Source: Fulvia fulva
Taxonomy: Eukaryota; Ascomycota; Dothideomycetes; Mycosphaerellales; Mycosphaerellaceae
Length of the DNA stretch: 64,000 nucleotides
NCBI RefSeq assembly: GCF_020509005.1
Contig: NC_063023.1
Coordinates: forward strand, 1,240,001 to 1,304,000
Direction of reading: 5' to 3'
Under the pieces are notes generated by a model. That model did not search any database. It saw only the letters and a list, made by a program, of their open reading frames with translations, and was not told the origin of the DNA. Shown in pieces: positions 42,388 to 54,100 of the stretch (positions are counted from its first letter, which is position 1; every line of letters begins with the position of its first letter). Made by a program: the position numbers and the translations under genes.

Positions 42388-43700
42388 TTCCTCTATATCG
42401 TCCTATATCCTACTACCCTATACGTCCTAGTCTACGCCTATCGACTATATACTAAAGGGGAGCCGGGCCTAGTCAGATTCCCTCGCCGTAGCTAGTAGAG
42501 CACGTAGCCTCCCGTACGCCCTAGGTTACGTATCCTTTATATCGTTCTCGGCCCTAGGGCGCTTATACCCGACCGCCGCTAGTTAGTTCCGGTATAGGCT
42601 AGCCTTACGGTCGCCGTAGAATCTTAGGGCGACGGTTCTGTTTGTGATTGCCTTGTTTTTCGCTAGTTTCCGCTATAGGCATTCCGTACTATACGATAGG
42701 TAGTGCCCCGGACAGTTCGCGTACCGTCTCGTAGTCGATATATAGTCCCTAGATATATAGTCTCCTATATAGTTCGAGCAGGCCTACTTGTTTATACACG
42801 TATAGGTGTGGTGTCTAGACTGTTAGCATTTAAAGTATTAGAGGACACGAAAGGATAAGGAGTGCTTTTCTACTGTCTTAAGGCTATATTACTAGACTAG
42901 GCCTTGTTCTATCGCTAGATCCGCCGCTTTCGCGTCTTATAGCTATACTATTAGCGCCGAGGCCTTCTTGCCTTCTAGCCATTTCCTATAGAGCCAAGTC
43001 GCCTTCTAGATTAGAGAGTTAAGAGTGACCGGGTTGTCCTCTTAGAGAGCCCGTAGGTGACCCTAGTTAGTTAGGTCAAACTCCTTAGGTATATCGTAGA
43101 CTAGGATCGTGAATTGTTTCGTTAAGACCTTCGCTAATACCGTAACCTTAGATACCTACTATAGCTATGCCTCTAGGTGCCTCCTAGTAGTAGTAGAGCT
43201 AGTATAGATCTGTAGAGTGCCGTTAGACTATTAGTTCACTACGACTACCCCTAGTTAGTTAATTCGTTAGGCGAGCTCCTTATTCGATAGCTTCGTAACT
43301 TCGGCCTAGTCTTCCTTTGCTATAATACGGATCGTAACTATATCGTGCGTTAGGCGGGGGCCTAGTATCGATGCCGCGACCGATGCCTAGCTATAGGGGT
43401 GTTGATTCCGGGTGGCCTTACTAATCGCCTAGGACGTCGTCCTTATTTCTTATTACCCTCGGTAATACGATAGTATAAGCGCCGTGCGTAGCTAAGTGAT
43501 CATTACCTATAGAGACTGGTAAGGGAGCTGATCGTTAGTTTCTATACTTTTTGCGTCCTCTATAAGTTGCTACTAGTTGTCTTAGGGGGGCTTCGCCTAT
43601 AGGGCCGTAGGCGCCGTTAGTGCCGTAGCCTAGGCTACTATTGCCTAGGAGTTGCCTAATGTAGCTAGGCACCTCCGCGGCGTTTGGAGCCGAAGAAATA
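42384..43700 (-). pseudogene. L2b ORF1 relic
   Basis: ORF1 remnant overlapping ORF2 by ATGA. The knuckle region is near 42660-42850, where part of the cysteines survive, unlike in L2c. The start is not certain, so the right border is approximate. Confidence 0.72.
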
Positions 43701-43867
43701 GGGTGAGGAGAGCTTTAAGCTATCTAAATTAAATGAGGTAGAACTCCCTTAGTCCTAGGGGTAGTAGCCTACTTTGTATATCGTTAGAATAGCCTTAATA
43801 AGAGCTTTCGAATATATCTTGTTTTAGCGTAGAGATCAGCTCGTACTATCCCTTAATAAATTATTGA

Positions 43868-43882
43868 TAAGCCCGTATAATA
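43868..43882. repeat. Target-site duplication of L2b (right)
   Basis: Exact partner of 38871-38885. Only one base separates it from the gypsy 1 LTR. Confidence 0.85.
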
Positions 43883-43883
43883 A

Positions 43884-44067
43884 TGTTACGGGTAGCCCGC
43901 GACCCCTTACTATAGCTACGTCGGCCCGGGTGAACTACGGACCTTCCGTATCGGGTTAGCGCGGCTTAGCTTTACTTTATAACTTCGCCGCGCCTCGCGC
44001 TCCTCTTTCGTAGCTTTGTAGAATAATAACTCTCTTATTCGGACCCTATAGTACGCGCGCCCTTATA
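43884..44067 (+). repeat. 5' LTR of gypsy 1
   Basis: 184 bp, starting tgttacgggtagcccgcg and ending cttata (CA turned to TA). It aligns end to end with the gypsy 2 LTRs at 50998-51181 and 63040-63223. Confidence 0.9.
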
Positions 44068-47000
44068 GTTTGTTCTACTACCCTACCTAGATCGCGGATC
44101 TAGGTAAGGGACGCGTAATAATAGGAATAGATAGAACTATAGAACTCGAAGAACGCGTAGAGTCGTATTAGAATATAGAATACGGTAAGACGTATAGCGC
44201 GTAAATACCTAGAGAACGTAACGCGGCGATATTATTAGTAGGTAGTCGCGCGCCCGTAGACAGTTAGGAAATAGGTATCGTCACGCCTCCCCCGAACCTA
44301 GATAATATAACTTTATAGATAAACGGCGGTATACTACCGCTACTAAAGCCTAAGGGTAAAGGTAAGTAGCGTATATCTCTTTTCCCCGACCTCTCCTCTT
44401 TTCCTCGGAGTTAGATATAGGACGATAACCGGCGGGTTATAGTAGATAACGGTGTCGCGCTATAATAGGAAATTGATAAAGCTTACTAAAAAGCCTTCGA
44501 GCGAGAAGAAGTTAAATAGACTTTATAGAACTATTCGAGTTTAAGCTCGAAGAGAACCTAGGCGGCGACCTAGACAAGGTGTACCTATTACTTAACGAGG
44601 TAGAGCACATTCTCGTATCCGAATACTAGAATGTTATACTAGACAAACTTACGACCCTTATATCCTAGTACCCGAAGACTACCTACGACTTCGTACTATA
44701 GGTAGTGAATATAGCAATCACTAAAGACAGACAACTCGATATAATAGAGCGAGCTAATAACCTCTAGAACACCTAGTATACTATACCTTATACCGAGTAT
44801 AACCGTATCTATAAGATGATACGAAGCGAGGAGGCTATAATATAGAAGATGGCCGTAGAGCTAAAGAGTAAGAAGGATTATAACCTAGTAAAGTTATAAG
44901 AGGTAGAGAAAAAGTATAGGGAGGCTAATAACCTATATAAGTAATTTAGCGAGATTTACGAAAAGGAGAAGAAGAAGGTATAGGATGCCGAAGCTAAGAA
45001 CTAGGCTCTATAGAAGGAGGTTAACAATCTAAAGACTCGACTCTAAGCTACTAAAGACACTATATAGAATAGAGGTAGGGGCCGCTCTAGTCGCCGACCC
45101 TCCTATTCACCTCCGCGCGAGACTTTACTCGAGTAGCTAATACGTAAGTATTGTAAAGCTACTAGTAGAGGCGGCGGCGGCGGAGGTAGTAGTAATAATA
45201 ATGATAACGGTAATAGTAATAACGACCGAGGACGTAATAGAAACCGTCTACGACCTAATAACAATAACGGTCGCGACTCTCGAGCGCGTAATACCCGTAT
45301 ATAGACTTATCTAACCGAACTTTCAGAACGCCTATTTACTATTAACCGTACTCTAATACGCGGTATCGAGGTTAGTAAGGGCGTACCTAACCTAAAGTAC
45401 TTTAAGAACGATAACGACCCTAACTTCGATAGTTAGTATAGAAGCGTACTTCTTAAGCTAACTATAACTACTTTCCGCTCCGAGGTAGACGGCCTACGTT
45501 TTATATATAGATAGATATAGGGTGACCCTAAGAGAAGTACTAAGCCGAGGATCCCCGTGCCTAGATAATAATTATTTAACGAGTTAAAGACTAGTAAAGA
45601 ACTACTAGATTAGATAACGCGCTAGTACGGTACCCGTAACGAAGGAACTAAGGCTATAGTTAATATCGCTACCTATAAGTAGGAGTAGGGCGAGACCTTT
45701 ATTACCTTCTACGCTCGCTACTCGAAGCTACGTACTTAGATAGAGTAGACCGACGAGACTAAGCTAATACTGTTTCGTAACCGCCTAAACCGTAAGTCCT
45801 TTGTTAAGACTTTCGGCGATAGAGAAGTAGATAGACGCTTATATAATATATAGGATATTATTAAGGAATATACGGTATTAGACTATAGCTTCTACGAGAC
45901 CGACCGACTATATCTATAGAAGGAGCGCCTACGTAGTAACTCTAATTCGAACAATAACGGCGTATAGGGCGGTAGTAATACCGTAGACGCCGTAGCTACT
46001 AGTACGACCGCTATAATCGTCTAGCGACTACTATAATACGTAGGCACGAAGAAGAAGGAGGACTAACCGGTTTACTTATAGAACCTACCTTTATTAAACC
46101 GTAAGTAGCGTAAGGACTTTAAGAAGTAGGGTAAGTACTACCGCTACCGTATAGGCTCGTACGTATTAACGAACCCCGAATGCCCGATATATAGTTACGA
46201 CGGCGACTACCGCCCTCTACGTCTACGAAATAAGGCGAACGCTAACCCGAACCTTAGCTCCCTTACTACCGACCTATAGTAATAGGGAAATAGTACGACC
46301 GCTACCTAAGCGTAGTAGATAGCGGTTAGTAACCGAACTTTCTAAGATAGAAAGAGTATAAGATTAAGAGATATAGAATATAAGAGACGGACTATAGTAA
46401 GGAGCTTAAGATATCGGTATATATACTAGATAAATAACAACTAGCTATACACCCTTATATAGTATTACCCGTAATAATATAACATAAAAAGGCTCGCGGC
46501 CTTATAGATTCTACCTCTACCTCTCTCTTTCTTAATTAGAAATTTATACGTAAATATATAACCCCCTTAATCCCTTTGACGAAGAACAGACAATTAATAC
46601 TAGGAGATAGATCGGCTATAGCACGTTAGATTATATATATAGCCCTTATAGACGTAGTTATCGGCGGTTATTACGAGTAAATACTATACTACGTTACCGA
46701 CCTCGAATACAATATCGTCTTTAGACTACCGTAGCTCTCCGTATATAACCTAAACATCTTCTAGGAAACTAGCGAGGTGGCGTTTAGATTTAACTACTAC
46801 TTCGGTCACTATCTATATAATAAGATATCGATAACAGTATAATCTCTAAACTATATTAGTAGAACCTAGTAAACAAAATATAGACTAAAGCCCTTTACTA
46901 GCCAATTAGTAGGATTTATAGCCGGAGGGGCCGACTAGGCATCGACTACGAGATTTATATCAAACCCGGTAGACCTTAAGAACCGCTATATCGAAAGCTA

Positions 47001-49100
47001 TACGGACTAGCTAAGAAGGAGAATGAAGCCGTTAAGAAATAGTTACTCGAATAGACTTTAGAAGATAAGGTACGTAAGGCCGGTTAGAAAACAAGCTAGT
47101 TACCGGCACCGGTATTAATAGTAAGAACGCTAAGAGGAGGGCTACGAGTATATATTAACTACCGTAGGCTAAACGCTATTACTATTAAGAATCGCTATCC
47201 TATTCTATTAATATAGGAAACGCTTGACCGTATATATAGAAATAAGTACTTTACGAAACTAGATATTATAGTAGCCTTTAATAAGTTATATATCGCGGAA
47301 GGGCACGAGTAGCTAATAGCTTTCGTAATACGCTACGGTATATACGAATGCCTCGTATTACCGTTCGGCCTCTATAACGGACCCCTAACCTTTTAGTTAT
47401 ATATTAATAAGGTTCTATAGGAACATCTAGATAACTTTGTATTAGTATATCTAGATAACGTCCTTATCTTTAGCGACACTCTAGAGGAACACGTCGAATA
47501 CGTACGAAAGGTATTAATTAAGCTACGAGATGCCGGGCTTACTATTAATATCGATAAGTCCGAGTTCTACTAGGAACGTATAAAATATCTAGGCCTTGTT
47601 TTTATACCCTAGGGCATCGAGATAGACCCGGAGGAACTAGAATATATATAGACCTAGGAAGCACTAACTAATCTTAAGGATATCTAAGCCTTCCTAGGAT
47701 ACGCGAACTTCTACCGTAGGTTTATCGAGGCCTTCTCTCGTATTACATCCCTATTAACTAACCTAAGGAAGTTAGATAGGCCTAGTAATTATAAGAACCG
47801 TAGAATCAACTAGACTAATAATTGCTAGAGGGCATTCGAGGCGTTAAAAGTAGCGTTTAGTAAGGCGGGTATACTAGTATACTATATACCGGGTAGGTAG
47901 ACCGTCGTCGAGACTAACTCCTTAGACTTTGCTAATATAAGTGTACTCTTATAATACGACGAGTAGGGAGTGTTACATTCTATAGCTTTCTATTCGAAGA
48001 AGCTAAGCCCCTAGGAGTATAATTACGAGATCTACGATAAGGAACTCCTCGCGATTATTAAAGCATTCGAAGAGTAGCGCCCGGAGCTTACTTACGAAGT
48101 AGACGAGAATAGCGATCTAGTCAAAGTGTTTATAGACTATAAGAACCTCGAATATTTTATGACTACGAAGTAGCTAAATCGCCGATAAGCGTAATAGTTA
48201 GAATTTCTATTATAATTTAACTTCTAGATTATATACCGCCTAGGTATATAAGGAACAAAGCTAGACAGCCTATCGAGACGTAGCTAGGACCTTCTATAGA
48301 GGGTGGACGATCCGAGAAATTAGTACTAGTATTAGATATTACTTTCCCTAGAGCGATTCCTTAAGATCGACTCTATACGAGCTACTATCGAAGATACGCC
48401 CGAAGAAGAAGAGACAACTCCCCTAAATCCTAAAGCAATCGAGTTCATTCTAGAACTAGAATAGGTACTACAAACATAGCTAGTACTAGCTTAGGAAGTA
48501 TAGACTACGAATAAAGCCGAAGTCGAAGCTAGACTCGAGTACTATATAACGACTACTTACGCCCTAGACTAAGAACTTAAGGCGGTAATTAAGATACTAC
48601 GGAAAGATAGTACTATCCCTCTACTCTTATAGAAGGCGAAGATACACCCTACGTACTATAAGGTAGATAGTAACATATTATATATACAAGACTAGTACGA
48701 TAGTTAGAGCCTATAGGTACCCGATAACTAGGCCCTACGGACTCGGCTTATTAGAATAAATTATAACGCTCTAGTAGTAGGATATCTAGGACGAGCTCGA
48801 ACCTATAGACTCGTAGCACGAGAATTCTATTGGCCTAGCTTAGTAAGATTAGTACGTAGATATACCGTAACTACCGTATATACCGTACGACAAAATCTCT
48901 ATACTCCTAGCTACCTAGATTATTATACCTACTTTTAGTACCGGACCGACCTTAGAGGTATATCGTAGTAGACTTCGTAGTCGGACTTCCTAATAGTACC
49001 CTCGATAGCATAATCTATAACAATATTATAACTATAATAGATAGGCTAACGAAGGAAGTCGAGCTAATTCTGATCGGAGCGATAACTATATAGAATACGG
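44068..49100 (+). pseudogene. Gypsy 1 gag-pol relic, part 1
   Basis: After a leader (44068 to about 44200) comes gag with a coiled-coil-like Glu/Lys stretch (about 44860-45050) and Asn/Gly/Arg linkers (45160-45300). A protease with LIDS is at about 46500. The RT is readable from 47115: [42 protein letters not shown] (about 47448, D to N in the catalytic box), followed by RNase H near 47900. Integrase has VVDFVVGL at about 48965. Stops are almost all TAG/TAA of RIP type. A catalytic Asp to Asn change and the stops make it dead. Confidence 0.87.
49086..49100. repeat. Target-site duplication of the chimeric insertion (left)
   Basis: ctatatagaatacgg recurs exactly at 50664-50678. Gypsy 2 shows the uninterrupted site at about 56508-56522. 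Confidence 0.9.
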
Positions 49101-50168
49101 GTCGACGACGAGAATCACCTATACGTGGTGTCGGCTACGAACCTCTCGTCTAGCTACGAGAGAGCCAAGTATTCTCACGCTGGAGCGTCGTGGGCGCGAC
49201 GGGCGCGCAACGTAGGCGAAGCCGCGGCGAACAGAGGACTACTAGCAAAACGGGTATGAAAACCATCCGACGAGCGTGTACTCGTGTCGGGAGCGAGTCC
49301 CTCTTCTTTCTACGTGTAAGAAGGGCGCGGAACCGTGGCCTATACGCTCGACAGGACACCTCTGGTATGAGTGCAGAATTTTCACCTCCGGAGACCGCAA
49401 ACCGAGCGGGCTGAGCGACGAACATTAGACGAGCGGACTACAGAACAACAACTGAGCGGACTATGCAACGGCGTCGAGCGGACTACGAAACAATCTGGTG
49501 TTTGCCAGCGGGCAATGCGGTGGGTAGGTGGACACGCGACGAAGCCTGTAAGGGCCTGTTGAACACCCGGTATAGGAACGAGGGTTTTGCCTAAGGCACT
49601 GCCTGTCCCGCTACACAACGCACCTAGTCTGACATGGTAGATTGCGACGAGGAAAAGACGATAGCCTAAGCAAGGAAAAGACGGCTGTTAGGACGGGGAA
49701 AAGACGTACAATGCAAGTAGATTAGTTCTGTGATCGGGGAGGATCGAGGGCAGGGTGACAAGGAACTTCATATTGGTTAGTAGGTAGAAACGTAAGGAGT
49801 ACGCTGCCCGGCGTGGTGTGTGCCCCGAGCAAACCTGCGAGGCATGGACGGCCGCTTTCTAGAGATAGGCTGCGGTAACGCGAAGGGCGTCAAAACCTGG
49901 GGCGTGGTGTACACTGGCAGCGACGGCTAACACTGTCTGTATAGCCCGAGAGGACGGATGCGTATGTCGGTCAATAGAGAGCACTAAAGGGCTTAGGCCT
50001 ATGGAGGTGGATATTGGCTTAAGGAGCAAACAGGGAGGGAGGGCGTAGAGGGAAGCTTTTGCTCCGGGCTAACCTCTCGAAACGAGGCTACACGGTGGTG
50101 CTAGATGAGTAGGAAAGCGCGGTTAAGACTTGTCACCTTATCTCGTAGCTAGCTTGCTAAATACGATT
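49101..50168 (+). other. 5' segment of the chimera, apparently non-coding
   Basis: About 1,068 bp with normal CA/TG, CpG-rich. Only short overlapping ORFs on both strands (at most 91 codons, basic and low-complexity) are present, so no protein is supported. It holds a perfect 7-bp hairpin ctctcgt/acgagag (49143-49162), four copies of gagcgg[ag]ct (from 49404, 49431, 49454, 49476) and three of ggaaaagacg (49651, 49674, 49697). It may derive from a structured non-coding RNA or a spliced host transcript. Confidence 0.7.
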
Positions 50169-50464
50169 CCTTCCTTGCCCAAAACCCGGAGCACATGGTG
50201 CTGAACTGTACTAAGTGGGTAAAAGGGAGAAGCCAGTGGAGGGCGAAGGCAAGAGACAGGCAATACCAGGCCATCATCCAGGACAGACAAGATATAAGGA
50301 GAGTGACAAGATGGATCCTTAACGAGGACTACCTAGAGCAATTCTCCCTAGCAGTAGAAACGGAAAGGTGGATAGAGAGGAGGGAGAGAGAGAGAAGAGC
50401 CGGGGAAACAGAAGGGAGAAAGGGAATCGAGAGGAGGACATCACCAGGGTTACGGGCAAGGTAG
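50169..50464 (+). pseudogene. LINE ORF2 C-terminal fragment in the chimera
   Basis: The frame reads FLAQNPEHMVLNCTKWVKGR, then RRVTRWILNEDYLEQFSLAVETERWIE, to a stop at 50462. It aligns with the last ~95 residues of LINE A and B ORF2. The junction cuts inside the C-terminal Cys/His finger, so the first Cys pair is lost. The sequence is undamaged but is only the tail of the protein. It represents a third LINE subfamily. An internal Met at 50195 gives an 89-codon ORF that need not be translated. Confidence 0.88.
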
Positions 50465-50663
50465 TCATAGGGTAACAACCATGACACTAGCGTACCCTGA
50501 AGGAAGGAGAACGAAAGGACAAGACAGGAAAGAACGAGGAGGGCAAAGACGAGGAGGTTTTCATCCGTTAATCGGGTTTCCTACCTACACAAATAGACCT
50601 AAATAGCGAGAGACCTGCATAGGCCATAGGGCACTAAAACAGGCGAATGAATAATCTATCTAT

Positions 50664-50678
50664 CTATATAGAATACGG
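50664..50678. repeat. Target-site duplication of the chimeric insertion (right)
   Basis: Exact 15-bp partner of 49086-49100, immediately after the TATC tail. Confidence 0.9.
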
Positions 50679-50874
50679 TAAGACTTTTCCTTAAGTAAAT
50701 ATTCTCCCGACGCGGATTTCCTAATACTATTACTTTAGACCGCGGCAAACAATAGGTTACTACCTTCTAGAAGAAACTTTATAAGATACTTCGTATAAGT
50801 CGTAAGCTAAGTTGTTTATACTACCTAGAAACTAATAGACAGTCGGAACGTACTAACTAAGTAATAAAATAGTA
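50679..50874 (+). pseudogene. Gypsy 1 gag-pol relic, part 2 (integrase)
   Basis: Continues the integrase core of gypsy 1 after the chimera and aligns with gypsy 2 56523-56720 (ETNRQSERTN-type region). It stops abruptly at a TA dinucleotide where the pogo-like element begins. Confidence 0.8.
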
Positions 50875-50997
50875 ACGTACTTTACTACCGAGCGGGCTAT
50901 ACTACCGAGCGGGCTACTTTTGCTAGGAACTATACTACTTCTACTTTGATTACGACGGTATCTTAATACGACGACATCCTATAGAATCGTTACTAGG
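50875..50997 (-). mobile_element. Pogo/Fot1-type transposon, 3' end with terminal repeat
   Basis: Starts at a TA inside gypsy 1. The outer end carries two copies of ctaccgagcgggcta (about 50885-50916), a subterminal repeat pattern usual in pogo-like terminal inverted repeats. It continues after gypsy 2 at 63229. The opposite terminal repeat is outside the window, so the inverted repeat cannot be confirmed. Confidence 0.6.
50993..50997. repeat. Target-site duplication of gypsy 2 (left)
   Basis: ctagg, repeated at 63224-63228. Confidence 0.85.
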
Positions 50998-51181
50998 TGT
51001 TACGGGTAGCCCGCGACCCCCTACTATAGCTACATCGGCCCGGCTCAACCGCGGACCTTCCGTATCGGGTTAGCGCGGCTTAGCTTTACTTTATAACTTC
51101 GCCGCGCCTCGCGCTCCTCTTTCGTAGCTTCGTAGAACAACAACTATCTCGTTCGGACCCTATAATACGCGCGTACTTATA
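50998..51181 (+). repeat. 5' LTR of gypsy 2
   Basis: 184 bp, from tgttacggg to cttata. It differs from the 3' LTR at scattered C/T and G/A sites, as expected after RIP on both copies. Confidence 0.92.
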
Positions 51182-54100
51182 GTTTGTTCTACTACCCTAC
51201 CTAGATCGCGGACCTAGGTAAGGGACGCGTAATAATAGGAATAGACAGAACCGTAGAACTCGAGAACGCGTAGAGTCGTATTAGAACACAGAATACGGTA
51301 AGGCGTATAGCGCGTAGATGCCTAGAGAACGTAACGTAGCGATATTATTAGTAGGTAGTCGCGCGCTCGTAGACAGTTAGGATATAGGCACCGTTACGCC
51401 TCCCCCGAACCTAGATAATATAACTTTATAAATAGCGAACGGCGGTATACTACCGCTACCTAAGCCTAAGGGCAAAAGTAAGTAGCGTATATCTCTTTTC
51501 CCCGACCTCTCCTCTTTCCCTTAGAGTTAGATATAGGACGATAACCGGCGGGTTATAGTAGACACCGGTGTCGCGCTATAACAAGAGATTAATAAAGCTT
51601 ACTAGAAGGCCTTCGAGCGAGAAGAAGGTAGTAAGATTGACTTTATAGAACTGTTCGAGTTCAAGCTCGAAGAGAACCTAGGCGGCGACCTAGACGAGGT
51701 GTATCTATTACTCGACGAGGTAGAATATATTCTCGTATCCGAATACTAGAATGTCACCCTAGACAACCTCACGACCCTTACATCCTAACACCCGAAGACT
51801 ACCTACGACTTCGTACTATAAGTAGTTAATACGGCGATTACTAAGAGCAGACAACTCGATATAATAGAGCGAGCTAACGACCTCTAGAACACCTAGTACA
51901 CTACGCTATATACCGAATACGACCGTATCTATAAGATGCTACGAAGTAAAGAGCTTGTTATATAGAAAATGGTAGTAGATCTTAAGAGTAAGAAGGATTA
52001 CGACCTAGCTAAGTTATAAGAGCTAGAGAAGAAATATAAGGAAGCTAACAACCTATATAAGCAGTTTAGCGAGATCTACGAGAAGGAGAAGAAGAAGGTA
52101 TAAGATGCTAAGGTAAAGAACTAGGCCCTATAATAAGAAGTCGATGACCTAAAGGCTCGGCTTAAGGCAGGAGACACTATATAGAACGGAGGTAGAGGCC
52201 GCTTAGGCCGCTAACCCTCTCGTTCCCGCCTACGCGAGACCTTACTCGAGTAGCTATTACGTAGGTATAGCGAAGCTACTAGTAGAGGTGGCGGTAGCGG
52301 TAGTAGTAATAACGATAGAGACGACTATGACCGTAGTAATAATAGCCGAGGACGTGATAACGACCGTCCGCGACTAGGACCTAATAATAGTCGTGACTCG
52401 AGAATACGTAATACCCGTACCTAGACACTACTAGTTAACCTTCTAGAACGTCTCTTTACTATTAACCGTACCCTTACTCGCGGTATAGAGATCGGCAAGG
52501 GTGTACCTGACCCTAAGCACTTTAAGAACGATAATGACCCTAATTTCGATAGCTAGTATAGTAGTGTTCTCCTAAAGCTAACTATAGTAACCTTCGGTAC
52601 TAAGGCAGATAGTCTACGCTTCGTATATAGGTAGACGTAAGGTGATCCTTAGCGAAGCATTAAGCCGAGGATCCCTATGCCTAGATAGTAGTCCTTTAAC
52701 GAGTTCAAGACTAGAGAAGAGTTGTTAGATTAGATAATACGCTAATATAGTATACGTAATAAAGGAACTAAGGCTATAGTTAATATTACTACCTATAAGT
52801 AAGAATAAGGCGAAATCTTTATAGCCTTCTATATACGCTACTCGAAGTTACGCGCCTAGATGTTATAGACCGATAAGACCGAGCTTATACTATTCCGTAA
52901 TCGACTGAACCGCAAGTACTTTATTAAGACCTTCGGCGACTACGAAGTCGACCGCCGCCTAGATAGTATATAAGACGTTATCGAGGAGTATACCGTACTA
53001 GACGAGAGCTTCTACGAGACAGATCGACTATACCCGTAGAAGGAGCGCCCCCGTAGTAATAGTAACTCGAACGGTAATAGCGGCTAGAATAACTAGAACA
53101 ACGGTAACGTAGTTACTAGTACCGCTACCGGTATAGTAGGTGCCTTAGTATAGCGCCTACTATAGTACGATAGTACTAAGAAGAAGGAGGATCTACCGAT
53201 ATATCTATAGAACCTACCTACGCTTAACCGTAAGTAGCGCGAAGACCTTAAGAAGTAGGGTAAGTACTACCGCTACCGTATAGGTTCTTACGTATCGACT
53301 AACCCTAAATGCCTAATATATAGGTACGATAGCGACTATCGCCTACCGCGTCTACGCAATACTACGCCGAATCCGAACGCGAACCTTAGTTCCCTAGCCG
53401 CCGATCCGTAGTAGGGAAATAGTACGACGCCTACCTAAGCGTAGTAGATAGCGGTCACCCGAACTTCCTAGGATAGAAAGAGCATAAGATTAAGAGACAC
53501 GGAATGTAAGAGACGGTAATAGACTATAGTAAGGAGCTTAAGATATCGGTATACGTACTAGATAAACAATAGCTAGCTATACACCCTTATATATTATTAC
53601 CCGTAAGAATATAATATAGAAAGGCTCGAGGCCTTATAGATTCTGCTTCTACCTCTCTCTTTCTTAACTAGAAATTTATACGTAAATACACAATACCCCT
53701 GATCCCTTTAACGTAAAGCCGACGACTAACACTAGGAGATAGAACGGCCACTATACGGCAGATTATACACGCGGCCCTTATAGACGTAGTTATCGGCGAT
53801 TATTACGAGCAAATGTTATACTACGTCACCGACCTCGAATATAATATCGTCTTTAGCCTACCGTAGCTTATAGCGTATAACCTAAACATCTTCTAGGAGA
53901 TAGGCGAGGTGGCATTTAGATCGGATTACTACTCTAGTTACTGTCTATAGAATAAGACATCGATAACAGTATAATCTCTAAACTATAGCGAGAAGAAGAA
54001 GTAGGCACTAGTACGGTACGGACTAGAGCCCTTTACTAGAGAAGTAGCGAGCTTTATAGTAGGAGGGGCGGAGCTAAACGTCTTATTATATGACCTAGAA

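Larger units (their letters stand above)
38886..43867 (-). mobile_element. L2b: full-length LINE of the L2 family, RIPped
   Basis: This 4,982-bp minus-strand copy is bracketed by a perfect 15-bp duplication. It has a GATA tail at 38886 and a 3' UTR as in L2c and L2d. RIP is heavy but some TG/CA remain, so it is less mutated than L2c. Similarity to L2d ends at about 43820, and the 47 bases to 43867 are copy-specific. Confidence 0.92.
49101..50663 (+). mobile_element. Chimeric retro-insertion: unrelated 1.07-kb 5' segment fused to a LINE 3' end
   Basis: A single 15-bp duplication encloses 1,563 bp: 49101 to about 50168 of GC-rich sequence found nowhere else in the window, then a 5'-truncated LINE 3' end (ORF2 C-terminus, 3' UTR, TATC tail at about 50656-50663). 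It is un-RIPped. The tail and duplication show it was inserted by LINE machinery as one unit. The arrangement and the size of the 5' part recall the Magnaporthe composite MINE (WEIRD plus MGL 3' end); whether it is the same sequence I cannot tell here. Confidence 0.85.
43884..50874 (+). mobile_element. Gypsy 1: RIPped Ty3/gypsy chromovirus, interrupted twice
   Basis: The 5' LTR and gag-pol relic lie on the + strand. Compared with gypsy 2 it has lost about 300 bp between protease and RT (near 46925-47008). It is split in integrase by the chimeric insertion (49101-50663) and again at 50874 by the pogo-like transposon. Its 3' end should lie beyond the right edge of the window. Confidence 0.88.

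Noticed and set aside
49150..49618. Overlapping ORFs of 63-91 codons on both strands in the chimera's 5' segment
   Set aside because: They overlap each other on opposite strands, are Arg-rich from CpG-rich DNA and have no recognisable domain, so none is supported as a gene.
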